Of a stretch of DNA of 64,000 nucleotides, positions 52,650-63,300 are shown one piece after another (within the stretch, counting starts at the first letter, position 1; every line of letters begins with the position of its first letter). The position numbers and the translations under genes were made by a program. Below the pieces are notes generated by a model. That model had not been told where the DNA came from and did not search any database. It worked only from the letters and a program-made list of their open reading frames with translations. The DNA comes from Manis javanica (taxonomy: Eukaryota > Chordata > Mammalia > Pholidota > Manidae), in the NCBI RefSeq assembly GCF_040802235.1, contig NC_133167.1, positions 101,852,001 to 101,916,000 on the forward strand, given 5' to 3'.

Positions 52650-53074
52650 TAATCATGCTCTATTATCTCTTTTGAAGTTAAAATCCTTAGCTCACCTGTA
52701 TCTCAGCCACATCCCATTTTCGTTCCATCACATCAAAACTGAAGTTGTCCATAGTTGCCGACTCTTCCTCAGTCCCTTTCCATTCACAATCCACTCCGAC
52801 CAGGCCTTCATCCCCCACACTTGCAGCCTGTTAATTAAACAATCCCCCCAATCTAGTGGTTAATTCACAGTCTTCACCCTCCCTGAAAGCATGTGAATGA
52901 GTGGTCACTCCCTTCTAGAACACTTCCTTCACTTCCGTTTCCGGTGTGCCACTCTTATGGTTCACCTCACGGAGAGATCTCGAAGGCTCCACTGCTGACT
53001 CCCCCCACTTTTACATGGTGGAGAGCTGTAAGCCCACCCCCCTCTTCTCCACCTACAACAAGGTTGCTACTCAA
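52650..53074 (+). mobile_element. L2 LINE, sense (part 1)
   Basis: aagttaaaatccttagctcacc, ccacatcccattttcgttcc, caggccttcatcccccac and related pyrimidine-rich blocks follow the L2 body. It is split by a MER5-type element and resumes at 53241. Confidence 0.55.
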
Positions 53075-53240
53075 AATGCGGGTGGGTCCCTGAACCAACA
53101 GCGGGAGCAGCAACACAGCTGAGGAGCTTGTTAGAAATGCAGCATCTCAGGCCCCACACCAGACCTACTGAATCAGAATCGGCATTTTAACAAAATTAGG
53201 TGACTCCTGTACACATTAAAATTTGGGCAGTGCTCAGCTC
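53075..53240. mobile_element. MER5/MER20-type hAT MITE
   Basis: ggttgctactcaaaatgcggg, agcttgttagaaatgcagc, ccccacaccagacctactgaatcag, catttt-aacaaaattaggtgac, and a degraded mirror terminus at the end. This is the usual order of a MER5/MER20 hAT-Charlie element of about 165 bp. Confidence 0.8.
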
Positions 53241-54065
53241 TGTCCCTGAGTGATTCCAGTCGCATGGCTTTCAACTTCACTCTCCAGCTAACTCTCAAAT
53301 ATCTATCTCCTGTCCCCTCCCCTAAAGTCAGCCGCTAACTCCACGCTGGATCCCTCTAGAACACTGGAAGGCTATCAGACGGGTCAAACCCAAGTGCAAA
53401 CAGAAATCTTGATTTTTCCCCTAAGCCAAAAACCTAAGAGCCACCCTTGTCATCACTTTGCTTTCCAATCCCTAGGCCAAAGTCCTTCCACTGGCAGTAC
53501 CTCGAAAACACTTAGAAAGAGCCCTACCCCTTGCCACCACTTCCACGACCACCACCCTAGTCTAAGCCACCAATATTTTTGGGACAGAGACTTCTGAGGA
53601 TGCTCCTAAATCTCATTTCACCAACATCCCCTACAATAAATTCAGCACTCAGCACCCAGTGACCTTCAAAAAAATATAAAGATCTTATATACTTTCATTA
53701 TAAACCCTTCCCAAATTTTCTACCATGCCTCCTAGAACCGACGTTTTCCAGCCCCTTCCTCGCTCGTCTGATTGGCAAACTTGCTCTTTCTCCTCCTCCC
53801 TCCCCTGAATCTCTGCCTTCCTTCCTTCTGGTCTCAGCTCAAACATAATTTCCTCAGAGACCTTCTTCAATCACCATGACTGAAAGCCTCACCTCCCTTT
53901 CCACTCACTATTTTCTCTCTGCTTTACTTCTCTTTCAGTGGTTAACAGTTACTGACATATGTAACTGACTCACCCACCGGAATGTATGTTCCATGAGCAG
54001 GGCCTTTTTTTCTTTTTAAACCACCATTGCTTAAAACAGTGTCTAGCCCTCAGGTGTTGGCGGAA
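53241..54065 (+). mobile_element. L2 LINE, sense (part 2, to 3' end)
   Basis: ccaaaaacctaagagccacc, cttgtcatcactttgctttcc, gccaccacttccacgacc, ctagtctaagccaccaat, then attttc-taccatgcctcc and the 3' end (aatgtatgttccatgagcagg, aaacagtgtctagccctcagg). The collinearity with L2 is good. Confidence 0.75.
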
Positions 54066-54183
54066 CTGCTCTGGTTAAGGACAGACTCTTGCGTGTGTAT
54101 CAGCACTTACATGTGCTTCAGTCATACACAGCTGCGTGTAGAGACTCCACCTCAGTTTCCAGTAGGTTCAAATTTCCATAATA

Positions 54184-54360
54184 TAGCAGTGCTTCTGAAA
54201 CTTCTCTGTATATTACAATCACCTAGGGGATCTTTAAAAAATTATAATGCTTAAGCCACATTCCAAATGAATGAGATCACAATTGCCGGGGATGGGACAG
54301 AGGTATCTATTTTTTGAGGCTCTTGAGGCAATTCCAGTTATAAGTTTATGAACCACTGGT
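54184..54360. mobile_element. MER5-type hAT MITE
   Basis: Starts cagtgcttctgaaacttctc and ends gtttatgaaccactg, which are mutually inverted termini. The interior reads attacaatcacctaggggatctttaaaaa and ccggggatgggacagaggtat. Length is typical for MER5. Confidence 0.85.
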
Positions 54361-55055
54361 GTCTAGTGTGAGTGGGTAATCACGCTATCAGAAAGTACAT
54401 GAAATCTATAATACTTAGAAAAAGAAATCCCAGTCCTAATGCTACACAAACTAAAGAGTTCCATTTCCTCTGTGGGATGGAAAACAAAAAGAAATTAATA
54501 TTTTTAAAAAGTTTTAAACCTTAGGTCTTAAGAACACGTCTTCCAGGATTTTCCATGTTTATTTTGCTATCAAGGCTAATCCAAATTTGGGTACTTCTAC
54601 TATGAAGCTTATTGTTTTCCCCATATGCTAAGGCAAATTTATTCATAAAAGGGCAGGTTTCTCACAGTCAAATCTGAAAGCTTTCGGAGACTTTGCATAT
54701 ACTGATCTTTTGAACGATGTCAGGTAAAGAGCTCTAGCCTGGTAATTAGGATGCAGTCACTATGCCATATTCTCATGAGAGAAAAGGGTTTCTTTACAAC
54801 TCAACCAAGTTACCATAAAATAAATTCTGAATAATGCTAATGTTTCTTGCTCAAGAAGTAATAACCAGCTGTTTTTAGTCATCACTCAAAATATCCTCAG
54901 GACAGAAGCTCATCAAATACTGTGCATTTACCTGTGTCAAAGCTCATCTTTAAAGTGTCCCCATCTCAGAATGAAGGACATTAATGAAAGAGAAAAGCAA
55001 GTCATTTGATTATTAAAGTCCTCACTATAGTGCAAATACTCTAGATTTCAAAAGA
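54361..55055. other. Unassigned sequence near ING2 3' end
   Basis: No named repeat. A reverse-strand AATAAA at 54638-54643 is a possible distal polyadenylation signal for ING2. Confidence 0.35.
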
Positions 55056-55059
55056 TTCT

Positions 55060-55160
55060 TGGAGATATTTAAACCAACCTCATATTACAGATGAATAATG
55101 TGACACCCAGGTGAGGGGAAATAATATGCCTAAAGCCACACAGAAGAGCTGGAAGAGGAA
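55060..55160 (-). repeat. MIR-like SINE fragment, antisense
   Basis: aaccaacctcatattacagatgaataatgtgac, gaggggaaataatatgcctaaagccacacag follows the reverse MIR core. If ING2 uses a distal polyadenylation site it would lie in the ING2 3' UTR. Confidence 0.6.
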
Positions 55161-55164
55161 AAAA

Positions 55165-56448
55165 CATTTTTTTTTTTCCCAAATAAGCAGACAGGATTTT
55201 TCACGTCAATCAAAAAGAATCAATATAATCAGTTCAGGAAGAAATGAAGAATAAAAAGCAGGTTACACATAGATTTAAAGGACTAGTCAATCCGCTGCCC
55301 ACTCCCCCAAACCAAAAAATTCTCCCAGTATATGGATATATATCCATCAAGATGCCTACCCTTAAAATATTAGAATCTTGGAAAATTCAGTTTACAAATA
55401 CACTATTAATTGCATTGTTATAATGAAATTAGTTCAGTAAATGTGAAAACATCAAACAGCACCAATACCAGAATATTAAGAAAGTAAATACACTATTCTT
55501 TAACATAATAATTAATCACTGATTGGGACAGAAGTGAACTATAGCCACTAGCAAAACTATTTAAACTCCTGTTTGACAGAAGGCAATATTTAAAGCCTAG
55601 TATATGCCCTTTTCCCACTGATAGGTCTGTGGTTAGGCATCTCAGCAATGGGTCATGTGGAAAATATTTTTAAATCTGATACTTTTTAAAAATTGCTCAA
55701 AACCGAACCGTGATACTACATAACCATTTTGCCAATGGCAGCATTTTTGGTATTGTAACCACTCTTACCTGCCCTAATTAAAACAAAACAGAACACAGCT
55801 CTCTATTAAGCACTAGATTAAGTATATCTATGATGCAGCAGCAAAAGGCATGTACAGATGGGCGACTGACAGTGTATCAAAATGCTACCAAGGAAAATAC
55901 AGCAGCAAATACTCTAAAAGAGTACATTATTCCACATGGAATCCCAAATTATTATCTCTAGCTCCTTAAATTCTTGGAAGACTAGAGATGAACGGGTGTA
56001 TGTATGAATGGGGCTAGGGAGAAAGAAGCTCTAAATGGTAGTGTTCATATTAAATTACCCAAGATAATCTGAGTGCTTACGGAGAACCCCAACTATATTT
56101 AATTGTTAGCAAAACTTTGGTGTTCACCCAAAATACAGCATTGCAGTTTGAAGTAAAAATGAAATAGGCATGGTTTGTGAAGTTTTCATGAGGTTCACAC
56201 TACCTTCTCCCTATTCCCTGTTCCTTTCTTCAGGTGATCTAAAGACTACCTGGCTTAAAATATTTGGTAATTCAGTGCAGAAAATTAAGGTCACAGACAA
56301 AGTACAACAACTTTTAATACACCATTAATACTAATGATTAAAAATTATTGCATAGTCTTATGCATTTACCCTAAAACATTTTCTGAAAGCAAATTCTGAA
56401 AGAATAATATAAAAGACAAATAACCCTTTAAAATGTGGGTGGTGTTTA
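55165..56448 (-). other. ING2: ING2 3' UTR / downstream flank (end not fixed)
   Basis: Sequence after the ING2 stop. Read on the minus strand, ATTAAA signals occur at 56318-56313 and 56103-56098. The next canonical AATAAA lies beyond this stretch at 54643-54638. AT-rich and largely free of recognised repeats, as expected for a long 3' UTR. The true cleavage site cannot be decided here. Confidence 0.5.
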
Positions 56449-59400
56449 CTACCTCGATCTTCTATCTTTTTTTGTCTTTTCAGTATTTTTGTCCATTGTT
56501 TTCTCATTATCTCCCCTGCATTTTGGGCAATACCATTTTCCCTTTGGTTTGTACGTAAGTGAAACACATGAAAAGTGAAACCATTCAATTGGACATTGTT
56601 CATTGTCACATCCGATCATTTCTCCATAAGACACTTGGTTACATAAACAGTATGTAGGTTCATTGGGATCTATTGCAAACTCAACAGGTGAAGCTTCCCT
56701 TTCCTGCTTGGCCTTGGAGCGTTTCTTTTTCTTGGCTGACTTGGATTTCTTTTCTTTGGGTGGCTGATCATCACAGTCTTCAATCCCATTCGTCATGTGA
56801 CACAAATCACGGCTCTCACTGGTTCGCTGTCTGCGGGGTCTTCTTGAAGATCTTTCTGGCTGGCTGGAATCCATCTTTGCTTTATCTGGGGCTCGCTCAC
56901 TCTCGGCAGGATCTTGAAAACACTGCGAATGTAACTCCATTTGCCTTGCCCGATTTTCCACCAATTCAAGCATCTGTGTCACAATCTGAATTTTTTCATC
57001 TCCCAATTCTTGACTATTGATTAATGCTCTCTGGAGATGCTGCTGTAGGCGTTTTTTCTGATTTGAATCATCTTCCTTCTTATATTTTTCATAGACATCA
57101 TCAATTTCCTTTAATGTTTCTAAAAAAGGGAAGAAAAAATTTGAACAGTTACTATGCATTATGCAACACTGTCGAGTTTTCTCTCACAGAATTGGTAAAG
57201 TTAGAACAAACTCAAACTATAAAATCACACTTCTTGATAGTATGTACACATTAAAAATCATTGTTTCCTTTAAAAAGGAAGAACACAACCTCTAATAGTC
57301 ATTAATTTAAAAGGATAGAGCTGTATGGTTAATAATCACAAGTATTTTACATGGGCCAGGACACTCTATGCCCTTTGGAGTCTACTTAGTGCTATATTAC
57401 CTCTACTTCATTTGAACTTCACAACAATTCTGTATATAAAATTTACATGCTGGACTCTAGTATAAAACTTAAAGAGGTTTCAAGACTAGGCTAAAGATTA
57501 CTGTCTAACTGTGTTTACAGGATTTACAGTTCAATGAATGACCTGCTACAAGGTTCAGAGAGAGACTACACCTTGACTTACATATGACACCCCTGGACAT
57601 CTTTAAACAAAGAAGACACAAGCAACTCTTAGCTTCCCGTTACATTGGTTTTGGTTTTACCCGCTTTTATTGCATCACATGCGAGATTCTGAAAATGAAC
57701 TATTTCCAGAATAGGGTTAGGTTCAGGTTCAACTGACTAAGCTACTAACAAAATGACAGTGAAGTCAGCATTGGGTCACTCTGCTTTTGTAGAGAACTCG
57801 GCCGGTGGTTCTAAGCTTTTGGAACTGCTGATTTAGGTACTGTACAGCATATTGAAAACACTTACATCAATTAAAAATAGCTGAGTCCATAGAATGTACA
57901 TGAAAATCTGAAAATACAGTTGTCACCAAAACTTAAGATTAGTTTTTAATTCAAATTTAGTCTATTCTTATCTTTATGCAATATTATGCTCTCTGAAAGA
58001 GTTCTACCTTACTAAATAGGGAGAAAGAAAAATGAACTCTCCTTTATCATGCCACGTGGCATAGCAGTTTTATATTGCAATATTATTAGCAGCACATGGC
58101 ATAACCTTCCAATATTACTATTCTAATGATAAGATCAGAAATGTGAGGCAAGTGAAATACATGCACTGGCGCTGTATGCAAGCAAGGGGAACACAAAGCA
58201 AGGATTCAACACAACTCTTAGGCATTAGCTTACCCAGGGAAACCAGAAGTACTCACACATGATGGACAGCTGGCTGACCTGGGACACAGGACAAGGTGTG
58301 ACCACACACTGAGGGTATTCATACCTGTGTAGCATATTTCTAAACAAAGTTCATATCTAGCCATTTGTCCCGCGAGGTATAAAAGTGGACTTCTTAAGAA
58401 CATAATTTTCCTCTAGAGAAAATAAGGAAATTATATATTTTCCCCTCAGACACACAAAATTTGGGGGTTAAAAAATAAAAGCAAATGAAAAGAAAAGGAA
58501 TCTGGCCATTTGCAACAACATGGATGGATGTAGAGGGTATTGTGCTCAGTGAAATTAGCCAGGCAGAGAAAAACAAATACCATATGATTTCATTTATTTC
58601 TGGAATCTAAAAACAAAGCAAAACAAAGGAACAATACAGGGGTAGTCTCACAGACACTGAGAAGTGACTAGTGGTTACCAAGGGGGAGGGGTTGGGGCAG
58701 GTGGAGGGAGAGAGAGTGAGGGAGATGAAGGGGCACAATAATTCACAATCACAATATAAGTTGGGCACAGGACGGTAGTCCAGCATGGAGAATACAGTCA
58801 ATGATCCTGTAACATCTTTCTATGTTGATAGCTAGTAACTGCACTACAGGAGTGAGGATTTAATAACATGGATAACTGTTGAACCACTGTGTTGTACATT
58901 TGAAACCAACATAAGATTGTATATCAACCATACTTCAATAAAAAAATAAGTAAAATAAAGGCAAGCTTTATTTCAAATATTCTGTATTTAAGAATCAGGA
59001 ATTAGAAGCTAATTATGTCACACCAGCACACTGATATACTTAGAGGAGATAAAAAATCACGTTTTAAAGACACCTTAATTATAAGTAGACAGGAAACTAA
59101 CACTAAGCCCCTTCCATGTGATGAAGGATTTCTCATTCGATCCCCACGGCAACCTCAAGAGGAAGACATACTTCTATACATGAAGAAATGAAGTCCAAGA
59201 GGTAACGACCTCAGAGTTTGAACTATGACAGATAAGTATATCTGGCTCTGCCTTTAAGCACTTTCTACCAAGCTGCATGAAATGTACTTGAAATTAGGTA
59301 TTAAAGTTTAGTTCGATGATTATTTACCCAATAAATTATGAACAATAATACTGGAACAAAAATTAAGGCTCTCTAATAACCGTATCCCATATTAAACACT

Positions 59401-61855
59401 TAATTCAATTGTGAAATTGTGAAATTAATTCAATTGTGAAATTCATTTCTCCATTTTAAAAAGCTTTTAAGATCACTTTTAAAGTTCTTCAGTAATTTCT
59501 AAAAGTGTCTCAAATAGGTAGGAGAGAAACTTCTTTGCCTGCCTACATAATTTATATCACTAAATACTGCAGTAAACATTAGATCCAAAAATAGAAAATA
59601 CTTAAGAAGAAATAAAAAAACATATCAAATCTGAACCAAGAACACAGGAGTGCACAAAGCTAATAAACACAGAACTGTGAAAGCTGAGCTCAATAAGCAT
59701 GTGCACAGAGTAAAAACTAGATAGTTGTTTTTATATTAATCTTGAAACTCACCACAATCTTAATGGAGCTCAAAACTTTCATAATCTCTTGATCTTTTAA
59801 GCCCTAATACTCTTTCTCATGTTACCAGAATTCTTATGAGAATTCTAGGTGGTCAAGATGGCAGATTTCTCTGTAACAAAATGTCACTCTTCAATTTGAA
59901 TTTAAAGAAAATAGCTTAATTTTGTGACGGCAAGTCATGTGTCTTTAAAGAAATGTAAAAACCTGCATGCTTTACAAACTTCAGAGTTAGTATTATTTGG
60001 TTGTGCATCTGAAGTAGCCAGGCTCTGGAGTCAAATATTGCCCACCTAATTAATTGAACAATTAAAAATCCTTGTAAATTTTATCTGTAAATTTCTTGAA
60101 TAATTTTTAAAAATAAAAGTTTTACTTCATTGGGTGATTGTTAGAATTAAATGAGACAATGCTCCACACGGTAAGTAATTAGTATTAATTCTCTTCCCCT
60201 CTAACAAAGATCAGTTCTATTAATTATATGGATTCAGAAGTCAGAATTACAGATTTGAAAACATGAGATACTTATTCTAACGTGCTACAGGCCAGAAAAT
60301 GTCACCCCAGAAGTGGGTTCCTTAGAGAGTAAATCATAAGATTAGTGACGTGTCTACAAAACGAGAGAATGGGTCCAAGAAGTTATCTTTTTAAGACCAT
60401 ATGGCTGTTCCCACATTTTGTCCCAGGTCTGTTCCTTGATTCCAGGCTATTAAACGCAAAACGGCGCCCCATTTAAACTTCTCCCCTCCTAGCAGCAGGT
60501 GAAAGGTCCACCAGTATTAATGATACTGTCCTAGCTTCTTGGGTCTGACCACAAAGGGTGGTTTTCGCATTCATCTCCTAAACTTGACTGAGAAGGGACC
60601 CAGGGGTTAAGGGACGCTAGGCGGTTGCCCAGTCAACCACCCACTGCTTTCTGGGACCCGGAAGTGACGCCAGGCCCGGAACCTACAGGATGCTAGGGTC
60701 AGCGACGGTCCCAGTAGCTTGTGTCCTCGAGATTGAGTAGACAGGAAAGAGTGGAAAAAAATCACAACAAATTATGTCCCAGGCCTCAACACTGACTCTG
60801 CTAGTGACAAACTAACGTCCCTCACGGCTCCGGCCCCCTCGCAACTAGCCAGCTCCGCCCAAACCTTCCCGCGACCAGCCATTTTCCAGACGGGCGGGAG
60901 CGCGGGCGCCCGGGCCGCTCCCATGCTCTACGTCACGCCCTCAGGCACCGCCCCCAGGGGCAGGGCGACCTCCCCGCTACACACGCCCCCCTCCCGTTCC
61001 CTGCGGGGACCCCTCCCCTTTTAACTCTTCGGCTGAAGGAGCGGGGCCAGGGCTGCGGCCCGGAACTTCCCCTGGGGCGGGAGAGGGGAAAGGACTCTTT
61101 CATTCCCGGGCCGGGAGCCGGAGAGGAGAGGGAGGGGAGCTCCGCCAAGTCCGCCTTCGCGGCCGTCTCTCGCCCCCTCCACCCCGCACGTTCCAATGCA
61201 TCTGCTCTCATGGGGTGGGGGCCGAAGGGGCAGGGAAGCCAGGCCCCAGAGACCAGCGGGAGCCCGGGCTCGGCCGACCGCTCCCTCCCTACAGCCCTGC
61301 GCCTGGCAGCACGCTCCCTGCCGGGGCAGGAGGGTCTGCGGCACCCGACAGGAAGCCTCGGAGCAAATGCTGCTTAAAATGGCTGATTCCCGTCCACACA
61401 GCTGCAGCCTCTGGGTATGCAGCGGGGGCTGACGAGCGGCCCCCACCCCCATCCCCACCCGATACCCCACCGGAGTCCTCGCCGACCGCAGCGGGGGGAG
61501 GGAGGGCCTCGATTCAGGCCCCCAGCCCCTGTGCCCGGTCCCACACACCAGACCCCGTCTGTGCACTCGGAGAGACTGTCACAGGAGAAATGGAAAGTGC
61601 CACTTCCCCGGGCGGCTTCCGAGCGACCGAGTCCGGAGGCCGGCGGATCAAGTCGGGGGAGGACGCACGGGCACCCTGGGGCCCTCTACCTTGATATTTG
61701 TTGTCCAGCTCTCGCAGCACAGACACGTTCCTCTGCATGTCGTGGGGCAGCGACTCCACACACTCGAGGTAGTCCTGCACGTAGCAGGTGAGCAGCCGGC
61801 TCCGTTCCCCGGTCAGGAGCGCGGCCGACGAGTATAGTTGCTGCTGCCCTAACAT
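56449..61855 (-). CDS. ING2: ING2, inhibitor of growth protein 2 (two coding exons)
   Basis: Nuclear chromatin reader. Known family role: it binds H3K4me3 through its PHD finger, recruits the SIN3A-HDAC1/2 complex, and binds PtdIns5P. Coding join is 61690-61855 (exon 1, ATG at 61855-61853) to 56449-57119 (exon 2, stop 56451-56449). Donor GT is at 61689-61688 and acceptor AG at 57121-57120; the split Glu codon completes correctly. The product is 278 residues, against 280 in human as I recall. Domains: ING N-terminal coiled coil about 15-120 ([20 protein letters not shown]...), basic Lys-rich/NLS region about 160-195, PHD finger 212-257. PHD zinc ligands are C213, C215, C226, C231, H237, C240, C253 and C256; the aromatic cage includes Y212 and W235. 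The C-terminal polybasic tail (KTKKDRRSR) is the expected phosphoinositide-binding part. The Gln run after MLG has three Q, shorter than I recall in human. No frameshift or missing ligand. Confidence 0.97.
57395..57505 (-). repeat. MIR-like SINE fragment, antisense to +
   Basis: gtgctatattacctctacttcatttgaacttcacaacaattctg then aacttaaagaggtttcaagactaggctaaag follows the reverse MIR core. Confidence 0.6.
58485..58951 (+). mobile_element. L1 3' end in ING2 intron (antisense to ING2)
   Basis: Sense L1 end on the + strand: tttgcaacaacatggatgg, gtgctcagtgaaattagcc, caaataccatatgatttcat, agacactgagaagtgac, a G-rich 3' UTR part and the tail ttgaaaccaacataag...cttcaataaaaaaat. A possible target duplication is aaaataaaagcaa (58472-58484) and aaaataaaggcaa (58952-58964). 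Confidence 0.85.
59100..59280 (-). repeat. MIR SINE, antisense to +
   Basis: cttccatgtgatgaaggatttctc, tccccacggcaacctcaagag, atgaagaaatgaagtccaagagg, tctggctctgcctttaagcac: a reverse MIR with most of the core retained. Confidence 0.65.
59400..59444. repeat. 25-bp direct duplication
   Basis: ttaattcaattgtgaaatt occurs at 59400-59418 and again at 59425-59443, a simple tandem duplication. Confidence 0.85.
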
Positions 61856-61923
61856 CCTGCCGCCGCTGCTGCTGCTCCTCGCCGCCGCCGCCGCCGCCGC
61901 CTCCGCATCCAGCAGCCACACAT
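61849..61923 (-). CDS. ING2 upstream ORF overlapping the start codon
   Basis: Starts at ATG 61923-61921, has a second in-frame ATG at 61908-61906, and ends at TAG 61851-61849. The TAG overlaps the ING2 initiator (ATGTTAG, ING2 ATG at 61855-61853). The predicted 24-residue peptide begins MCGCWM, then an Arg run encoded by the CGG reading of the GCC tract, then an Ala run. If the transcript starts upstream of 61923, this uORF would be expected to lower or regulate ING2 initiation. Translation of it is inference. Confidence 0.5.
   Translation of the reverse strand: MCGCWMRRRRRRRRRGAAAAAAGC
61881..61901 (-). repeat. (GCC)7 trinucleotide repeat in ING2 5' leader
   Basis: Seven perfect GCC units on the + strand, GGC/CGG on the transcript strand, 25 bases upstream of the ING2 ATG. 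An adjoining CTG/CAG-type interrupted tract (61864-61877) lies between it and the ATG. Confidence 0.95.
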
Positions 61924-63300
61924 GCAACAGCCGCGGCCGCCGCGGCTCCTGCTCCGCAGCCCGGCCCTCGGGAACACCGGCAGCCGCTCCGGAGGGCACA
62001 GCCGAGTCCCCCGATCTCCACTCCCCGCAGAAGCCTCACTCCCCGCCCCCGCGGTAACAAGCCCAGGGGCGGGGCGAGACCGGGGCTCCCTCCTTGCCCC
62101 TCCCTCCCCAGTACGGGAACAGCGGGGATCCCCCAAGCGGAGCTGCCGCCGGGGTCCCAGGCGCTGACACTTCCTGTCGCCCTCAGAGTCCCCAGATGCT
62201 ACCACCGCCGTCTCGTAGCTCGGATCCCCATGACAAGCCGCTTGCTGCCCCCTTTCCTCCCAATCACCCTCCGAGCCTGTCGTAGTCTCTCACCGGACTG
62301 CCCCCGCCCCTCCGCCTGCGGCCGCCTCTGCGCCTGCGCAGGGCTCCCTCCTAATAAGGCCGGAGGCCCACCCCTACCGCCCTACCGACGGGTTCGCATT
62401 CTCCCGCCTTCCCTTCGCCACCCGGGCGATTGGTCTGTCAACTCTCGGCCCGGGAGGAGAGTGCGGGGTGCGGCCAAACGACAGGCTGCGCCCCGCCCCC
62501 TCTTAAAGGGGAAGCGGTGTCAAGCCCGCCTCTCAGCTCAATGTGTGAATGGGGCTGGAGAGGGGAGGAGCTGGGCTCCTCGTTTCCGTCCTTCCCGCGG
62601 GCAGGGGCAAGCCTGGCCCAGCTTCCTCGGCCCGGTGTTACCCACATTTTCCCCTGCAGCTGGATCTAGCGCCGCAACTCGCGAGCCTTAAAGAGCGCCT
62701 CCGCGGCCGCTGCGGGCTGACGGCTGGAGGGAGGCCTGCGGCGCTACGCGACCCGGCGTGCATTGGGCGCAGCTCAGGGCATGCGCGGCGCCGAGTTCCC
62801 GCCGAGCCGCCGCCGCTTTCGCGCAGCTCGCGGGCTCCGGCCCTCCTCCCGCCGCGGCCTGTGGGCTCGTGGGGCGCCGGGGGCTGATCGCCGAGGTAGG
62901 CGGTGCTCTGTCTCCGGCAGTCCGCCCGCCTTTTAAATCTCCCTCGCGGCCCCGGCGTGCTCCCGCCCCTAGACGCGGGAGGTCTCCCGTCGCCGAGGCC
63001 CCTGGAGGTTTGGCCCGCCCTCCGGCCCTGGAGGACCCCCTGGTCCGTCCGGAGGCATCTGCCCCGAGACGTGTTTGTCCACCAGACCTCCCTTCTAAAA
63101 ACCTGTTCTCCCCCGGGGGTCTGGACGTTACAGCGGTAAAGGCCCGCCCGGGCACCGCCGCCTGGCCCGCTCCCACCCGAGGGCTGGGAGACACTCGGGG
63201 CGGAGGGGTAAGGAGGGCAAGTGGGGGTGCGGCCAAAGCCCGTCAGCGACCCACGGCCTCAGCGACGCGTTCGGCCGTCAGCGTTTGATCGCTGTTCAGT

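Larger units (their letters stand above)
57120..61689 (-). other. ING2: ING2 intron 1
   Basis: A 4.6-kb intron between the two coding exons. Its far part (toward exon 2) contains a MIR at 57395-57505, an L1 at 58485-58951, another MIR at 59100-59280 and a 25-bp direct duplication near 59.4 kb. The part next to exon 1 (about 60.6-61.69 kb) belongs to the CpG island. No additional coding exon is evident. Confidence 0.85.
60620..63300 (-). promoter_or_regulatory. ING2: CpG island promoter of ING2
   Basis: GC-rich, CpG-dense region covering ING2 exon 1, its 5' leader, the upstream flank and about 1 kb of intron 1. No TATA box is evident near the expected start. Visible motifs include GC boxes (for example ggggcggggc 62066-62075), an NRF1-like tgcgcctgcgca at 62329-62340, a GCATGCGC core at 62779-62786, and a CCAAT box on the minus strand (ATTGG 62429-62433). 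An ETS-type site at 60658-60669 (ccggaagtgacg) and a CRE-like TACGTCAC at 60929-60936 lie in intron 1. Motif calls are by eye. The long open frames on both strands here are by-products of high GC content. Confidence 0.85.

Noticed and set aside
61514-61999. N-terminally extended ING2 frame starting at 61999
   Set aside because: The frame is open for about 180 nt upstream of the ING2 ATG, but it begins with GTG and contains no upstream in-frame ATG before the TGA at 62036-62038. The recognised ING2 start at 61855 is preferred; non-AUG initiation is not supported.
62688-63288. Long overlapping open frames on both strands in the CpG island (176-182 codons)
   Set aside because: High GC content removes stop codons on all frames. 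The products are Pro/Ala/Arg/Gly-rich with no family signature, and they overlap each other.
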